This document shows positions 27,957 through 35,633 of a stretch of 64,000 nt of DNA, piece by piece. Each line of letters opens with the position of its first letter. Position 1 is the stretch's first letter. Source of the DNA: Stenotrophomonas ginsengisoli (GTDB lineage Bacteria > Pseudomonadota > Gammaproteobacteria > Xanthomonadales > Xanthomonadaceae); the NCBI RefSeq assembly GCF_001431485.1, contig NZ_LDJM01000026.1:1-64000 (forward strand), in the 5' to 3' direction. The notes beneath the pieces are model-generated. The model did not search any database and had not been told where the DNA came from. It saw only the letters and a program-made list of their open reading frames with translations. The position numbers and the translations under genes are program-made.

Positions 27957-28586
27957 ATGGGGGCTGTAAGCGCACGTTTCCCGGCGGCGGTGGAATATGC
28001 CCGCCAGGCCCACGACGGCCAGACCCGCAAGGGCACCACGATTGCCTATCTTTCCCACCTGCTGGCCGTGGCTGCCCTCGTGCTGGAACACGGCGGCGAC
28101 GAGGACCAGGCCATCGCCGGCCTGTTGCATGACGCGGTGGAAGACGGTGGTGAGCACCATCAGGCACAGATCGCCGAACAGTTCGGCCCACGGGTGGCGC
28201 GCATCGTGGCCAGCTGCACCGACGGCACGGCCGAGAGCAAGGCGGCGGTCCCGGTGCAGGCCGAGCAGCGCCTGGCCAGCTGGCGCGCACGCAAACAGGC
28301 CTATCTGCAGCACCTGGGCGATGCCGATGCCGACGTGCTGCTGGTCAGCGGCTGCGACAAGCTGCACAACGCCCGCGCCATCGTCAGCGACCAGGAAAAC
28401 CCGGCGGTGGGCAATGCCGTGTTCGCCCGCTTCAACGCCGGCCGCGACGACACGCTGGCCTATTACCACAGCCTGGCCGGGGTCTTCGCTGCCCGGCAAA
28501 GCCCCGTGGCCGCAGCACTGGCCGCAACCGTGGCCCGCATGCATGCACTGGCCGGGCAGGACACGGCACGCCCCTTGGGCCATTGA
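27957..28586 (+). CDS. HD-domain phosphohydrolase, SpoT/MESH1-like
   Basis: A 209-residue HD-superfamily protein. The metal ligands are visible as H in EYARQAHDGQ, LLHDAVEDGGEH (the HD pair) and a later Asp in VSGCDKLHNARAI. This arrangement (HDAVED then CDKLHNAR) is that of the (p)ppGpp hydrolase domain of SpoT and the small stand-alone alarmone hydrolases (MESH1/SAH). It has no synthetase or regulatory domain. The start follows AAGGAG. A role in degrading (p)ppGpp or another nucleotide is inference. Confidence 0.82.
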   Translation: MGAVSARFPAAVEYARQAHDGQTRKGTTIAYLSHLLAVAALVLEHGGDEDQAIAGLLHDAVEDGGEHHQAQIAEQFGPRVARIVASCTDGTAESKAAVPVQAEQRLASWRARKQAYLQHLGDADADVLLVSGCDKLHNARAIVSDQENPAVGNAVFARFNAGRDDTLAYYHSLAGVFAARQSPVAAALAATVARMHALAGQDTARPLGH

Positions 28587-28596
28587 GGCCGCGACG

Positions 28597-29322
28597 TTAC
28601 AACGCGAGCCGCTCGCGCAGCTCGCGAGCCTGCCGGCGTGATACCTCCACCGTACTGCCATCGGCCAGACCCAACGCGTAACCCTCGGCGATGCCCAGCT
28701 CGACGCTGCGCACCTGGCCCAGGTTGACCAGGGTGTTGCGGTTGACGCGGAAAAACAGCGCCTGCGGCAGGCGCGCTTCCAGTGCACTCAGGCTGCGCGC
28801 CAGCAGCAGGCTCTGGCCATCGAACCAGACCCGGGCGTAATTGCCATCCACCACCACCCGGCTGATCCGCCGCACTTCGACAAAACAGCAGCGCTCGCCC
28901 TCACGCAGGAACACCCGCGCATCCGGTGCCAGGCGCTCTTCGCCGCACGCTGGCAACAACATCGCACGGGCGTGCTCCACCTTGGCCAGCGCCTGGGCCA
29001 GGCGCTGTGGCTGCACCGGCTTGAGCAGGTAATCCAGCGCATTGGCGGCAAAGGCCTGCACCGCGTACTGGTCATAGGCCGTGGTGAACACCACCGCCGG
29101 CACCGGGGCCAGCCCGTCGAGGACCTCAAACCCACTGCCCGAGGGCAGCTGGATGTCCAGCAGCACCAGATCCGGCTGGGTCTGGGCAATGAGCGTGCGC
29201 GCGGCCGGCACGTCATCGGCTAGGCCCACGCATTCCACACCGGGATGGGCGGAGAGCAGGTGCTGCAGCTCGTGCCGGGCCAGGCGGGCGTCATCCACAA
29301 TCACCACCCGCAAACCACTCAT
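28597..29322 (-). CDS. LytTR-family response regulator
   Basis: A 241-residue regulator with a receiver domain (D10-D11 pocket, phospho-acceptor D56 in LVLLDIQLPSGSG, KPVQP lysine) and a C-terminal LytTR DNA-binding domain (VFLREGERCCFVEV, FFRVNRNTLVNLGQV, VEVSRRQARELRERL). It is related to AlgR and LytR, which bind direct repeats upstream of envelope, pilus and virulence genes. Its start overlaps the end of the kinase gene by four bases. Confidence 0.9.
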   Translation of the reverse strand: MSGLRVVIVDDARLARHELQHLLSAHPGVECVGLADDVPAARTLIAQTQPDLVLLDIQLPSGSGFEVLDGLAPVPAVVFTTAYDQYAVQAFAANALDYLLKPVQPQRLAQALAKVEHARAMLLPACGEERLAPDARVFLREGERCCFVEVRRISRVVVDGNYARVWFDGQSLLLARSLSALEARLPQALFFRVNRNTLVNLGQVRSVELGIAEGYALGLADGSTVEVSRRQARELRERLAL

Positions 29323-30344
29323 GCCGGCAACTCCAGCCAGGCCAGTACACCATCATCGGTCTGCTGCAAGCCGTGCCTGCCGCCCAACGGAGCCAGCGCA
29401 TGGGCCAGATAGGCGGTGCCGACACCGTAGCCGGACGACCCCTGACCGATACGCCCCGGGCTGCTCACTGCAACCCGCATGCCACCTGTTTCCAGCGGCA
29501 TGGCCTGCAGCACGAGCCGTCCACCACCGGGCGTGACGGCAATACCGTGCTTGATCGCATTTTCCAGCAGCAGCTGCACCGCCATCGGCGGCACCGGTGT
29601 CTCCAGCACGTCCGGTTCGATCTGCCGCTGGACCTGCAAGCGTGCCTCGTGATGGATGCCCTCCATGGCCAGATACGCATCCACCACCGCCAGTTCCTCG
29701 CGCAGCGGTACCGTGCCGCGATCACCATGATCCAATGCGTGGCGTAGCAGCAGCGACAGGTCATCGACCTGCTGGCGGGCACGCTCCGGGTCCAGCAGGA
29801 TCAGCGCGCGCAGGTTGTTCAGGGCATTGAACAGGAAATGCGGATTGAGCCGGGCCCGCAGGGCATCGTGCTGCAGCTGGGCCGCCTGCGCCTCGGCCTG
29901 CAACTGCGCCAGGCGGCTGCGCCGGGCCTGGACGATGGCCTGCCAGCCAAACCAGCCGGCACACCACAGGCCCAGCACGATGGCGGTATTGGCCCAGTAC
30001 ACCAGCAGGTAGGCCGGTGCACTGCCGCCTGCCGGCAGATCCAGCCATGTGGCGGCCAGCCGCAGCAGCCCATGCATCACCAGCTGCGCCAGCGCGGCAC
30101 CGCCGAGCACGGCCACCATCACCCGGGCAAACAGCCGGCCGGCAGGCAGTGACAGCCATTGATGCCTGCGGGCGCGCCAGCGGATCGCGCTGCTGATGGC
30201 ATACAGCACCAGCGGCAAGCCCACGCTCAGCAGCAACGCCAGCGCATTGGACTGCCAGGCCAGGCTGGCCAGCAGCAGGTTGAGCAGCCCGTAGACGCCC
30301 CAGGGCAGCAGGTTCAACAGGGCAAAGCGGGGATCAACGCGCAT
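29319..30344 (-). CDS. LytS/AlgZ-type sensor histidine kinase
   Basis: A 341-residue membrane kinase. Four hydrophobic segments fill the first 150 residues (LLASLAWQSNALALLLSVGL, VMVAVLGGAALAQLVM, VYWANTAIVLGLWCAGW), then the His-kinase box LNPHFLFNALNNLRALI (phospho-acceptor His) and an ATPase domain (LLLENAIKHGI, GYGVGTAYLAHAL). The small extracellular part suggests sensing within the membrane. It forms a pair with the LytTR regulator. Confidence 0.88.
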   Translation of the reverse strand: MRVDPRFALLNLLPWGVYGLLNLLLASLAWQSNALALLLSVGLPLVLYAISSAIRWRARRHQWLSLPAGRLFARVMVAVLGGAALAQLVMHGLLRLAATWLDLPAGGSAPAYLLVYWANTAIVLGLWCAGWFGWQAIVQARRSRLAQLQAEAQAAQLQHDALRARLNPHFLFNALNNLRALILLDPERARQQVDDLSLLLRHALDHGDRGTVPLREELAVVDAYLAMEGIHHEARLQVQRQIEPDVLETPVPPMAVQLLLENAIKHGIAVTPGGGRLVLQAMPLETGGMRVAVSSPGRIGQGSSGYGVGTAYLAHALAPLGGRHGLQQTDDGVLAWLELPA

Positions 30345-30366
30345 GCGGGCACCGGCAGCCAGGGTC

Positions 30367-31269
30367 TCAAGGATGCGCGATCAGGAACTGGCGGATTTCC
30401 CCTTGCAGCCAGGCCTGCGCATCCCACATCAGGAAATGGTAGCCGTGCCCGGCCATGGCGATGCGCTTGTCGGGCAAGCCGGCATACTGGGCCTGGAAGA
30501 TCGCCTCGGTGCTGGCCTGGGTGGCGCCATATTGCCCATAGGCCTCCCAGGCCCCCAGCACCAGCACCGGCGGCGTCACCTGCGCCAGCTGCGGGCGCAG
30601 GTCGGTGGTCATCAGTGCATGCATGGCCGCTGCCGTGGTCTGGCGGTCACTGTCAGCCGACCATTGGCGCAGCAGCGCGTTTCGCTCTTCCCCCTTGCTC
30701 ATGCCGTTCAGTGCCATCACGGACTGTTGGCGGTAGGCGGCCTCGTCCAGGGAAAGCATCTGCTGGCGCATGGCATCGGCCATCGGCCGGCTGGACTCCA
30801 CCGTCGCGGCAGGATTGGCGGCGGCCGGGAAGAACGGCAGTGAATCGACCACGATCACCGCGGCAACCTTGTCCGGGCGCGCAGCGGCCAGCTTCAAGGC
30901 GAAAAAACCGCCCAGACTGTGCCCGGCCAGCACCGGCGCCGGGGCCATGCGCTGGTCAATGTAATCGGTCAGCCGCTGCTCGATGGCCGCAACAAAATCA
31001 GCCTGTACCTCCGCCTGCGCCGGCTGCCCGGCAAAGCCCGGCAACTGCACCAGATGACACTGCAGCGGCACGTCCTGCAGGGCCAGGCAGGTGTCACGCC
31101 AGCTCTCGATGCCGCTGTTCAAGCCGGGCACCATCAACACCTGACGCCCCTGGCCGATCACCTCCACCTGCAGCCCCTGGAAGGTATCGGCCACCGCCAA
31201 TGGCCCTGCCAGCAGCATTCCCATCCCGATCAAACGGCCCGCCAATTGCCTTCCCATGCCATCACCCAT
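30367..31269 (-). CDS. Secreted alpha/beta-hydrolase
   Basis: A 300-residue alpha/beta-hydrolase with a signal peptide (LAGRLIGMGMLLAGPLAVAD). The oxyanion turn is MVPGLNSGIESW, the nucleophile elbow is AGHSLGGFFALKLAA, and the catalytic His sits in AMAGHGYHFLMWD near the C-terminus. A cap domain lies between. Substrate is unknown. An in-frame ATG 12 bases downstream is an alternative start. It is 22 bases from the LytS-type kinase gene on the same strand. Confidence 0.85.
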   Translation of the reverse strand: MGDGMGRQLAGRLIGMGMLLAGPLAVADTFQGLQVEVIGQGRQVLMVPGLNSGIESWRDTCLALQDVPLQCHLVQLPGFAGQPAQAEVQADFVAAIEQRLTDYIDQRMAPAPVLAGHSLGGFFALKLAAARPDKVAAVIVVDSLPFFPAAANPAATVESSRPMADAMRQQMLSLDEAAYRQQSVMALNGMSKGEERNALLRQWSADSDRQTTAAAMHALMTTDLRPQLAQVTPPVLVLGAWEAYGQYGATQASTEAIFQAQYAGLPDKRIAMAGHGYHFLMWDAQAWLQGEIRQFLIAHP

Positions 31270-31367
31270 CTGTTGTTGAGAACAGCCAGCATCGCCGCAA
31301 CGCGCGTGTCCGTGGCCAACAACATGAGCAACGGCGGCGCGGGGCGGCCAGCGGTCGCCGCTGAGGC

Positions 31368-32288
31368 TCAAACGGCAAGCAGGGGCGCCAACACCGCCGC
31401 CGTACCCTGCGGGTCGTCCTGCATGTAGCAATGGTCACCGGCAATGTGGTGCACACGGACACACCGGTTGCGACGCTGCCAACGTGCGGCGGCCTTCAAT
31501 GCGAAGGGATAGGTCTGCCGCCCCATCAGCACATCCACCGGCACATCAATACTTTCGAGCAATGGCCACAGCCGCCGCGGCAGGCTGCCGAAGATGTTGC
31601 CCTCGATCGCCGGTGGGCATTTGAGCTGCACCGAGCCATCGGCCTGCAGCGCCAGCGCATGCTGCACATAGGCCCACAGGGAGGCTTCGCTCCAGCCCTG
31701 GAAGATGCCGCGGTTGCGCAGGTAATCGGCTGCGGCCTCGGCGCTGGGCCACGACTGGCGGCGGGCAGCCACCCGCCGCGCCATCGGGTGGCGCTGGTAC
31801 AGGCCCAGGGTTTCGCCCAGGCGGCCGGTGGCATGCATCAAGGGCGGCATCACCACCGGGTCCAGCAACAGCCCGCGCTGGAACACCGGCATATCGGCCT
31901 GTGCCTGCATTCCCAGCATCATCGCGCTGATCACCCCACCCAGGCTGTGGCCGCCAGCGATCACCGGTACCCCGGGGTAATCGGCGGCATGGGCCTGCCA
32001 GGCGGCCCGGGCCAGCTCGGCACTGCGGTTCCAGCCGACAAACGGCCAGACACCATCGCTGTCGCCATGGCCGTGCAGGTCACTGATGAACAGGTCGACC
32101 TGGCCACGCAGCTGTTGCAGCAGTGGCCAGTAGGTCAGGCCGCACATGCCGGTGCCATGGATGAAATGCAGCATCGGCCGGCCGCTGGGCCGGCTGCGCC
32201 AACCACGCAGGGTAAAGCCTTCCGGGGCTTGCCAGGACCAGGGCTGCAGCGCAGCGCAGACACCCACATCATCAAGCAGAAGCGTCAT
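31368..32288 (-). CDS. Alpha/beta-hydrolase (serine aminopeptidase/lysophospholipase-like)
   Basis: A 306-residue cytosolic hydrolase without a signal peptide. It has an HIHGT-like oxyanion motif (LHFIHGTGMCGLTYW), DLHGHGDSDG, the nucleophile in AGGHSLGGVISAMMLG, and a C-terminal HHIAGDHCYMQDD carrying the catalytic His. The lid is helical. It resembles monoglyceride lipase-type enzymes, but the substrate is not evident. A GTG nine bases upstream could also be the start. Confidence 0.82.
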   Translation of the reverse strand: MTLLLDDVGVCAALQPWSWQAPEGFTLRGWRSRPSGRPMLHFIHGTGMCGLTYWPLLQQLRGQVDLFISDLHGHGDSDGVWPFVGWNRSAELARAAWQAHAADYPGVPVIAGGHSLGGVISAMMLGMQAQADMPVFQRGLLLDPVVMPPLMHATGRLGETLGLYQRHPMARRVAARRQSWPSAEAAADYLRNRGIFQGWSEASLWAYVQHALALQADGSVQLKCPPAIEGNIFGSLPRRLWPLLESIDVPVDVLMGRQTYPFALKAAARWQRRNRCVRVHHIAGDHCYMQDDPQGTAAVLAPLLAV

Positions 32289-32461
32289 CTGGCCCACTTT
32301 ACACAGCCCATTGGCTTGCGGCGACGCTGCAGGGAAATACGGACTTCCATCACACTTGTCAATGCATTAACGCGCATTTCATTGATGCCAGACATTACCC
32401 CCTTCTATAGTCGGCCAATCCCCTGCCGGGGTGGCAGGACACATTGATCACGGAGGCTCAC

Positions 32462-32962
32462 ATGCGTCATTTCATCCTCGTCCCCCTGCTGGGTATTGCC
32501 AGCACCCTCAGCGTCCTGCCGGCACAGGCAGACGACGGCCCCAGCCGCCGCGAGCAGGCCGCTCAGGCCAGGGCCGAGCTGGATAGCAAGTTCACCAACG
32601 AATTCGTCCGCAGCAATATTGTCGTAGGCAGAACGACAATGGATCAGGTGCGCAGCCTGTACGGTGAGGCAACCAGCTCATCCATCTCTTCCGGTCACGA
32701 GAGCTGGCACTATGACAAGGATCAGATGCAGCACGCTGGCAAGCGTGGCTTCGGCAAGCTGGCTGACCGCGTATGGAGTGCTGGGCGCTTGGTGGGCATG
32801 GTCCCCGGCATGGGGGCTGCAGATCGTGTCGGTGACGCCGGCTTAGCCGGCTCCGTCGCCGCTGACCATGCGGAGACACTGACCTCGAGCGACAAGAAAT
32901 ACCAGCACTTCGCCGTCGTCTTCGACAATAACGGCAAGGTGATGGAGTACTCACTGAATTAA
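32462..32962 (+). CDS. BamE/SmpA-like secreted protein
   Basis: A 166-residue protein with a signal peptide ending ...SVLPAQA. The mature part has the BamE-like outline: VRSNIVVGRTTMDQVRSLYG (turn before the first helix), HESWHYDKDQ, and the closing strand QHFAVVFDNNGKVMEYSLN. A glycine-rich insert (residues about 95-135) separates the two halves. There is no lipobox, so it is not BamE itself. The start follows GGAGG. Function unknown. Confidence 0.75.
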   Translation: MRHFILVPLLGIASTLSVLPAQADDGPSRREQAAQARAELDSKFTNEFVRSNIVVGRTTMDQVRSLYGEATSSSISSGHESWHYDKDQMQHAGKRGFGKLADRVWSAGRLVGMVPGMGAADRVGDAGLAGSVAADHAETLTSSDKKYQHFAVVFDNNGKVMEYSLN

Positions 32963-32990
32963 GAACACAACCATCGCGATAAAGCGATAT

Positions 32991-33019
32991 AGTCAGCACA
33001 TCTTTTCGATGTGCTGACT
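32991..33019. promoter_or_regulatory. Perfect 12-bp inverted repeat just upstream of metF
   Basis: AGTCAGCACATC and GATGTGCTGACT are exact complements separated by five bases (TTTTC), ending seven bases before the metF start codon. A -10-like TATAGT (32988-32993) runs into the left arm. The repeat could terminate the upstream gene, act as an operator, or occlude the metF start as an mRNA hairpin. Confidence 0.6.
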
Positions 33020-33025
33020 GCCGCG

Positions 33026-33862
33026 ATGACCGCCCTGAGCTTTGAGTTCTACCCACCCAAGACCGACGACCAACGTGCGCAGCTGGACCGGGCGGTGCGC
33101 AAGCTCAAGGGCTTTGCGCCGACCCATGCCTCGTGCACCTTCGGCGCCGGTGGCTCGACGCTGAGCTATACCTCCGAGACGGTGCGCCGGCTGCGCCAGG
33201 ACCATGGCCTGGATGCCGCACCGCATCTGTCCTGCGTGGGCGGCACGCGTGAGGAAATCCGCGAGCTGCTCAAGCTCTACCGCGCCCTGGGCTGCACCCG
33301 CATTGTCACCCTGCGCGGCGACCTGCCCTCGGGCATGGGCCATGCCGGCGACCTGCGCCATGCCATCGAGCTGGTGGAATTCATCCGCGCCGAGCACGAC
33401 GACCATTTCCGCATCGAGGTGGCCGCCTATCCGGAAACCCACCCGCAGGCCAGCTGCGCCCTGGCCGACCTGCGCCACTTCCGCGACAAGGTCGCTGCCG
33501 GTGCCGATGCGGCGATTACCCAGTACTTCTACAACGCCGACGCCTACTTCCACTTTGTTGACCAGGTGCGGGCGCTGGGGGTGCAAGTACCGATCATTCC
33601 CGGGATCATGCCGATCAGCAATTTCAGCCAGCTGCGGCGTTTTTCCGAGCAGTGCGGGGCCGAGATCCCGCGCTGGATTGCCCGCCGCATGGCCGCCTAT
33701 GGCGATGACGCCGAATCGATCCGCAGCTTCGGTGCCGATGTGGTGGCTGCCCTGTGCCAGCGCCTGATCGAGGCCGGGGTGCCGGGCATGCATTTCTACA
33801 CCCTCAACCTGGCCAAGCCGACCTCGGCGGTGTTGTCGCGCATCAATCCAAGTGCCGGTTGA
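33026..33862 (+). CDS. metF: 5,10-methylenetetrahydrofolate reductase
   Basis: A 278-residue FAD enzyme that makes 5-methyl-THF for methionine synthesis. Family marks are LSFEFYPPKTDDQ (catalytic Glu), FGAGGSTLSYT, HLSCVGGTREEI, LRGDLPSG (FAD site), EVAAYPETHPQA, and FYNADAYFHFVD. The start at 33026 has no visible ribosome site, and a strong hairpin is just upstream. In related bacteria metF often follows ahcY; here they are 12 kb apart. Confidence 0.95.
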   Translation: MTALSFEFYPPKTDDQRAQLDRAVRKLKGFAPTHASCTFGAGGSTLSYTSETVRRLRQDHGLDAAPHLSCVGGTREEIRELLKLYRALGCTRIVTLRGDLPSGMGHAGDLRHAIELVEFIRAEHDDHFRIEVAAYPETHPQASCALADLRHFRDKVAAGADAAITQYFYNADAYFHFVDQVRALGVQVPIIPGIMPISNFSQLRRFSEQCGAEIPRWIARRMAAYGDDAESIRSFGADVVAALCQRLIEAGVPGMHFYTLNLAKPTSAVLSRINPSAG

Positions 33863-33900
33863 GACTGTCGCGTTCACGGCAGCGGCGCTACCCTTGGCCG

Positions 33901-34545
33901 ATGTCGATGCGCCCGTTCCTGCTGTGCTGCCTGACCCTGCCGTTGCTGTCCGGCGGCAGTGGTGAAGCCCGGGCGCAGAGCATCCAGCGCTGCAGCAATG
34001 CCGATGGGGTGAGCGTGTTCACCGACAAGCCCTGCGAGCTGCTGCAGGCCCGGCCACGCATCCAGCCCGGTGCCAGCGTCCAGTCCGCCGGCAACACCGG
34101 CATTGATGCCCAGCGGCAATGTCCGCAGCGCTTGAGCCAGCTGGTGGACCAGATCCAGCAGGCCATCAGCAGCGGCGACAGCAACCGCCTGGCCGCGGTG
34201 TACTGGTGGGGCAACCTGGGCAACCAGGCCGCTTCGCGCCAGCTCGAACGGCTCGAGGCGATGGTGCAGCGGCCACTGGTGGACATCGCCCCGGTGTATC
34301 CGGCCTCGCGTGCGCTGGCGGTCACCGTGGCTCCGGCCGAGGTCGCCGTCGCTCCCACCAGCCTGCCCGCCGGCACCTCCGCCCCATCCACCGCCGAGCC
34401 GGTACTGATCAGCAGCCCGCCGCCAACGCTGCGGCCACGCCCGTATGCGCTGCGCATCGTGCAGACCCTGGGCAATGGCAGTACCCCGGCCAGCAATGTG
34501 CTGCAGCTGCGCCGTCAGTACGGCTGCTTCTGGGTCAACTTCTAA
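33901..34545 (+). CDS. Secreted DUF4124-like protein
   Basis: A 214-residue protein with a signal peptide (LLCCLTLPLLSGGSGEARAQ). The mature N-terminus SIQRCSNADGVSVFTDKPCELLQ follows the DUF4124 pattern, a small beta motif found in periplasmic proteins of xanthomonads. A helical part (RLSQLVDQIQQAISSGDSNR, QLERLEAMVQ) and a Pro/Ala-rich linker come before a C-terminal region with one cysteine. Function unknown. Confidence 0.75.
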   Translation: MSMRPFLLCCLTLPLLSGGSGEARAQSIQRCSNADGVSVFTDKPCELLQARPRIQPGASVQSAGNTGIDAQRQCPQRLSQLVDQIQQAISSGDSNRLAAVYWWGNLGNQAASRQLERLEAMVQRPLVDIAPVYPASRALAVTVAPAEVAVAPTSLPAGTSAPSTAEPVLISSPPPTLRPRPYALRIVQTLGNGSTPASNVLQLRRQYGCFWVNF

Positions 34546-34568
34546 GCACGCCCCGCGCCGCGAACGGC

Positions 34569-35531
34569 TTACTGGTGCACCACCCGCCCCGGCCACAGCC
34601 CGGCCATGGCGGCGATGCCCTGGGCGCCGTGGTCACGCGCGATGCCCAGGTCGGCACGGCCCAGGCCACCGCGGGCGTAGATGGGCAGGCTGCACTGCGC
34701 CCGCAGCGCGGCAAAGCCATCCCAGCCCAGCAGCGGGCTGCCCGGGCGGCTGGCAGTCGGCCGTAGCGGCCCGAGCACGGCAAAATCACAGCCCAGCGCC
34801 TGCGCCGCCTGCAGCTGCTCCAGGCTGTAGCACGACGCTGCCAACGGCCCGGCCAGTTGCGGGCGTTGGCCCAGCTCGGCGAGCTGGCCGCTGCCCAGGT
34901 GCAGGCCCACCCCCAGCTCGCTGGCCAGGGCCAGATCACGATGGATCAGCAGTTCGGCGCGCTGGCCGAAACGGGCGACGGCCTGGCGCAGGGCATCCTC
35001 GCGCCGCGGGTCGGCCGCCGGCAGACGCAGCTGCACCCGCTGCACGCCGCCCTCGATGGCCTGCTCCAGTGCCGCCAACCAGGCCGGCACGTCATCGCCC
35101 AGCGCCGGGGTGACCAGGTAGTGATCGGCTTGCGACAGGGCGGCCACCACCGGCAGGTCGGCCGGTGGCATCGAGTAGCGGTGCAGCTTTTCCGGAGCCA
35201 CCCAGGTGATGGCCTGGCCTTCGTGGCCACGCGGGCGGCCCTGCACCGCGGTGATGTGGCGCACTTCCAGCACCAGGGTCTTGTCCGGGTAACGCTGCGG
35301 CACCTGGATGATGCACTCACCGACGCTGACCTGGACCCCCAGCTCCTCGCGCAGTTCGCGCACCAACGCCTGCTCGGAGGTTTCCCCGGCTTCACGCTTG
35401 CCGCCGGGAAACTCCCACAGGCCGACCAGGTCACGGTTGCCTTCACGGCGGTTGAGCAGATAGCGGCCACGGCTGTCGGTAATGACGCCGGCCACCACGT
35501 GGATGTGGCGCAAGGCAGGTTGATCAGGCAT
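34569..35531 (-). CDS. Nudix hydrolase fused to a thiamine-phosphate-synthase-like domain (MutT family)
   Basis: A 320-residue two-domain protein. Residues 1-130 are a Nudix domain with the full box GGKREAGETSEQALVRELREELGV, as in MutT (8-oxo-dGTP clearance). Residues about 140-320 resemble thiamine monophosphate synthase/TenI (LLIHRDLALASELGVGLHLGS, GCDFAVLGPLRPTASRPGSPLLGW, IYARGGLG) but without catalytic proof. This fusion is known in gamma-proteobacteria near secA. It converges with nothing: it lies downstream of secA on the same strand after a terminator. Confidence 0.88.
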   Translation of the reverse strand: MPDQPALRHIHVVAGVITDSRGRYLLNRREGNRDLVGLWEFPGGKREAGETSEQALVRELREELGVQVSVGECIIQVPQRYPDKTLVLEVRHITAVQGRPRGHEGQAITWVAPEKLHRYSMPPADLPVVAALSQADHYLVTPALGDDVPAWLAALEQAIEGGVQRVQLRLPAADPRREDALRQAVARFGQRAELLIHRDLALASELGVGLHLGSGQLAELGQRPQLAGPLAASCYSLEQLQAAQALGCDFAVLGPLRPTASRPGSPLLGWDGFAALRAQCSLPIYARGGLGRADLGIARDHGAQGIAAMAGLWPGRVVHQ

Positions 35532-35592
35532 GTGGCCAGCTTGCCGCAGCCGTTGATGCAGCGCAATAACGCAGCCACGCCATGCGCCAATG

Positions 35593-35620
35593 AAAAACCC
35601 CGCCGGAAGGCGGGGTTTTT
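35593..35620. terminator. Bidirectional terminator after secA
   Basis: AAAAACCCCGCC-GGAA-GGCGGGGTTTTT is a perfect 12-bp stem with A and T flanks on either side, 13 bases past the secA stop. It ends the secA transcript on the minus strand. Confidence 0.92.
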
Positions 35621-35633
35621 CAGCGCGCCGGGC

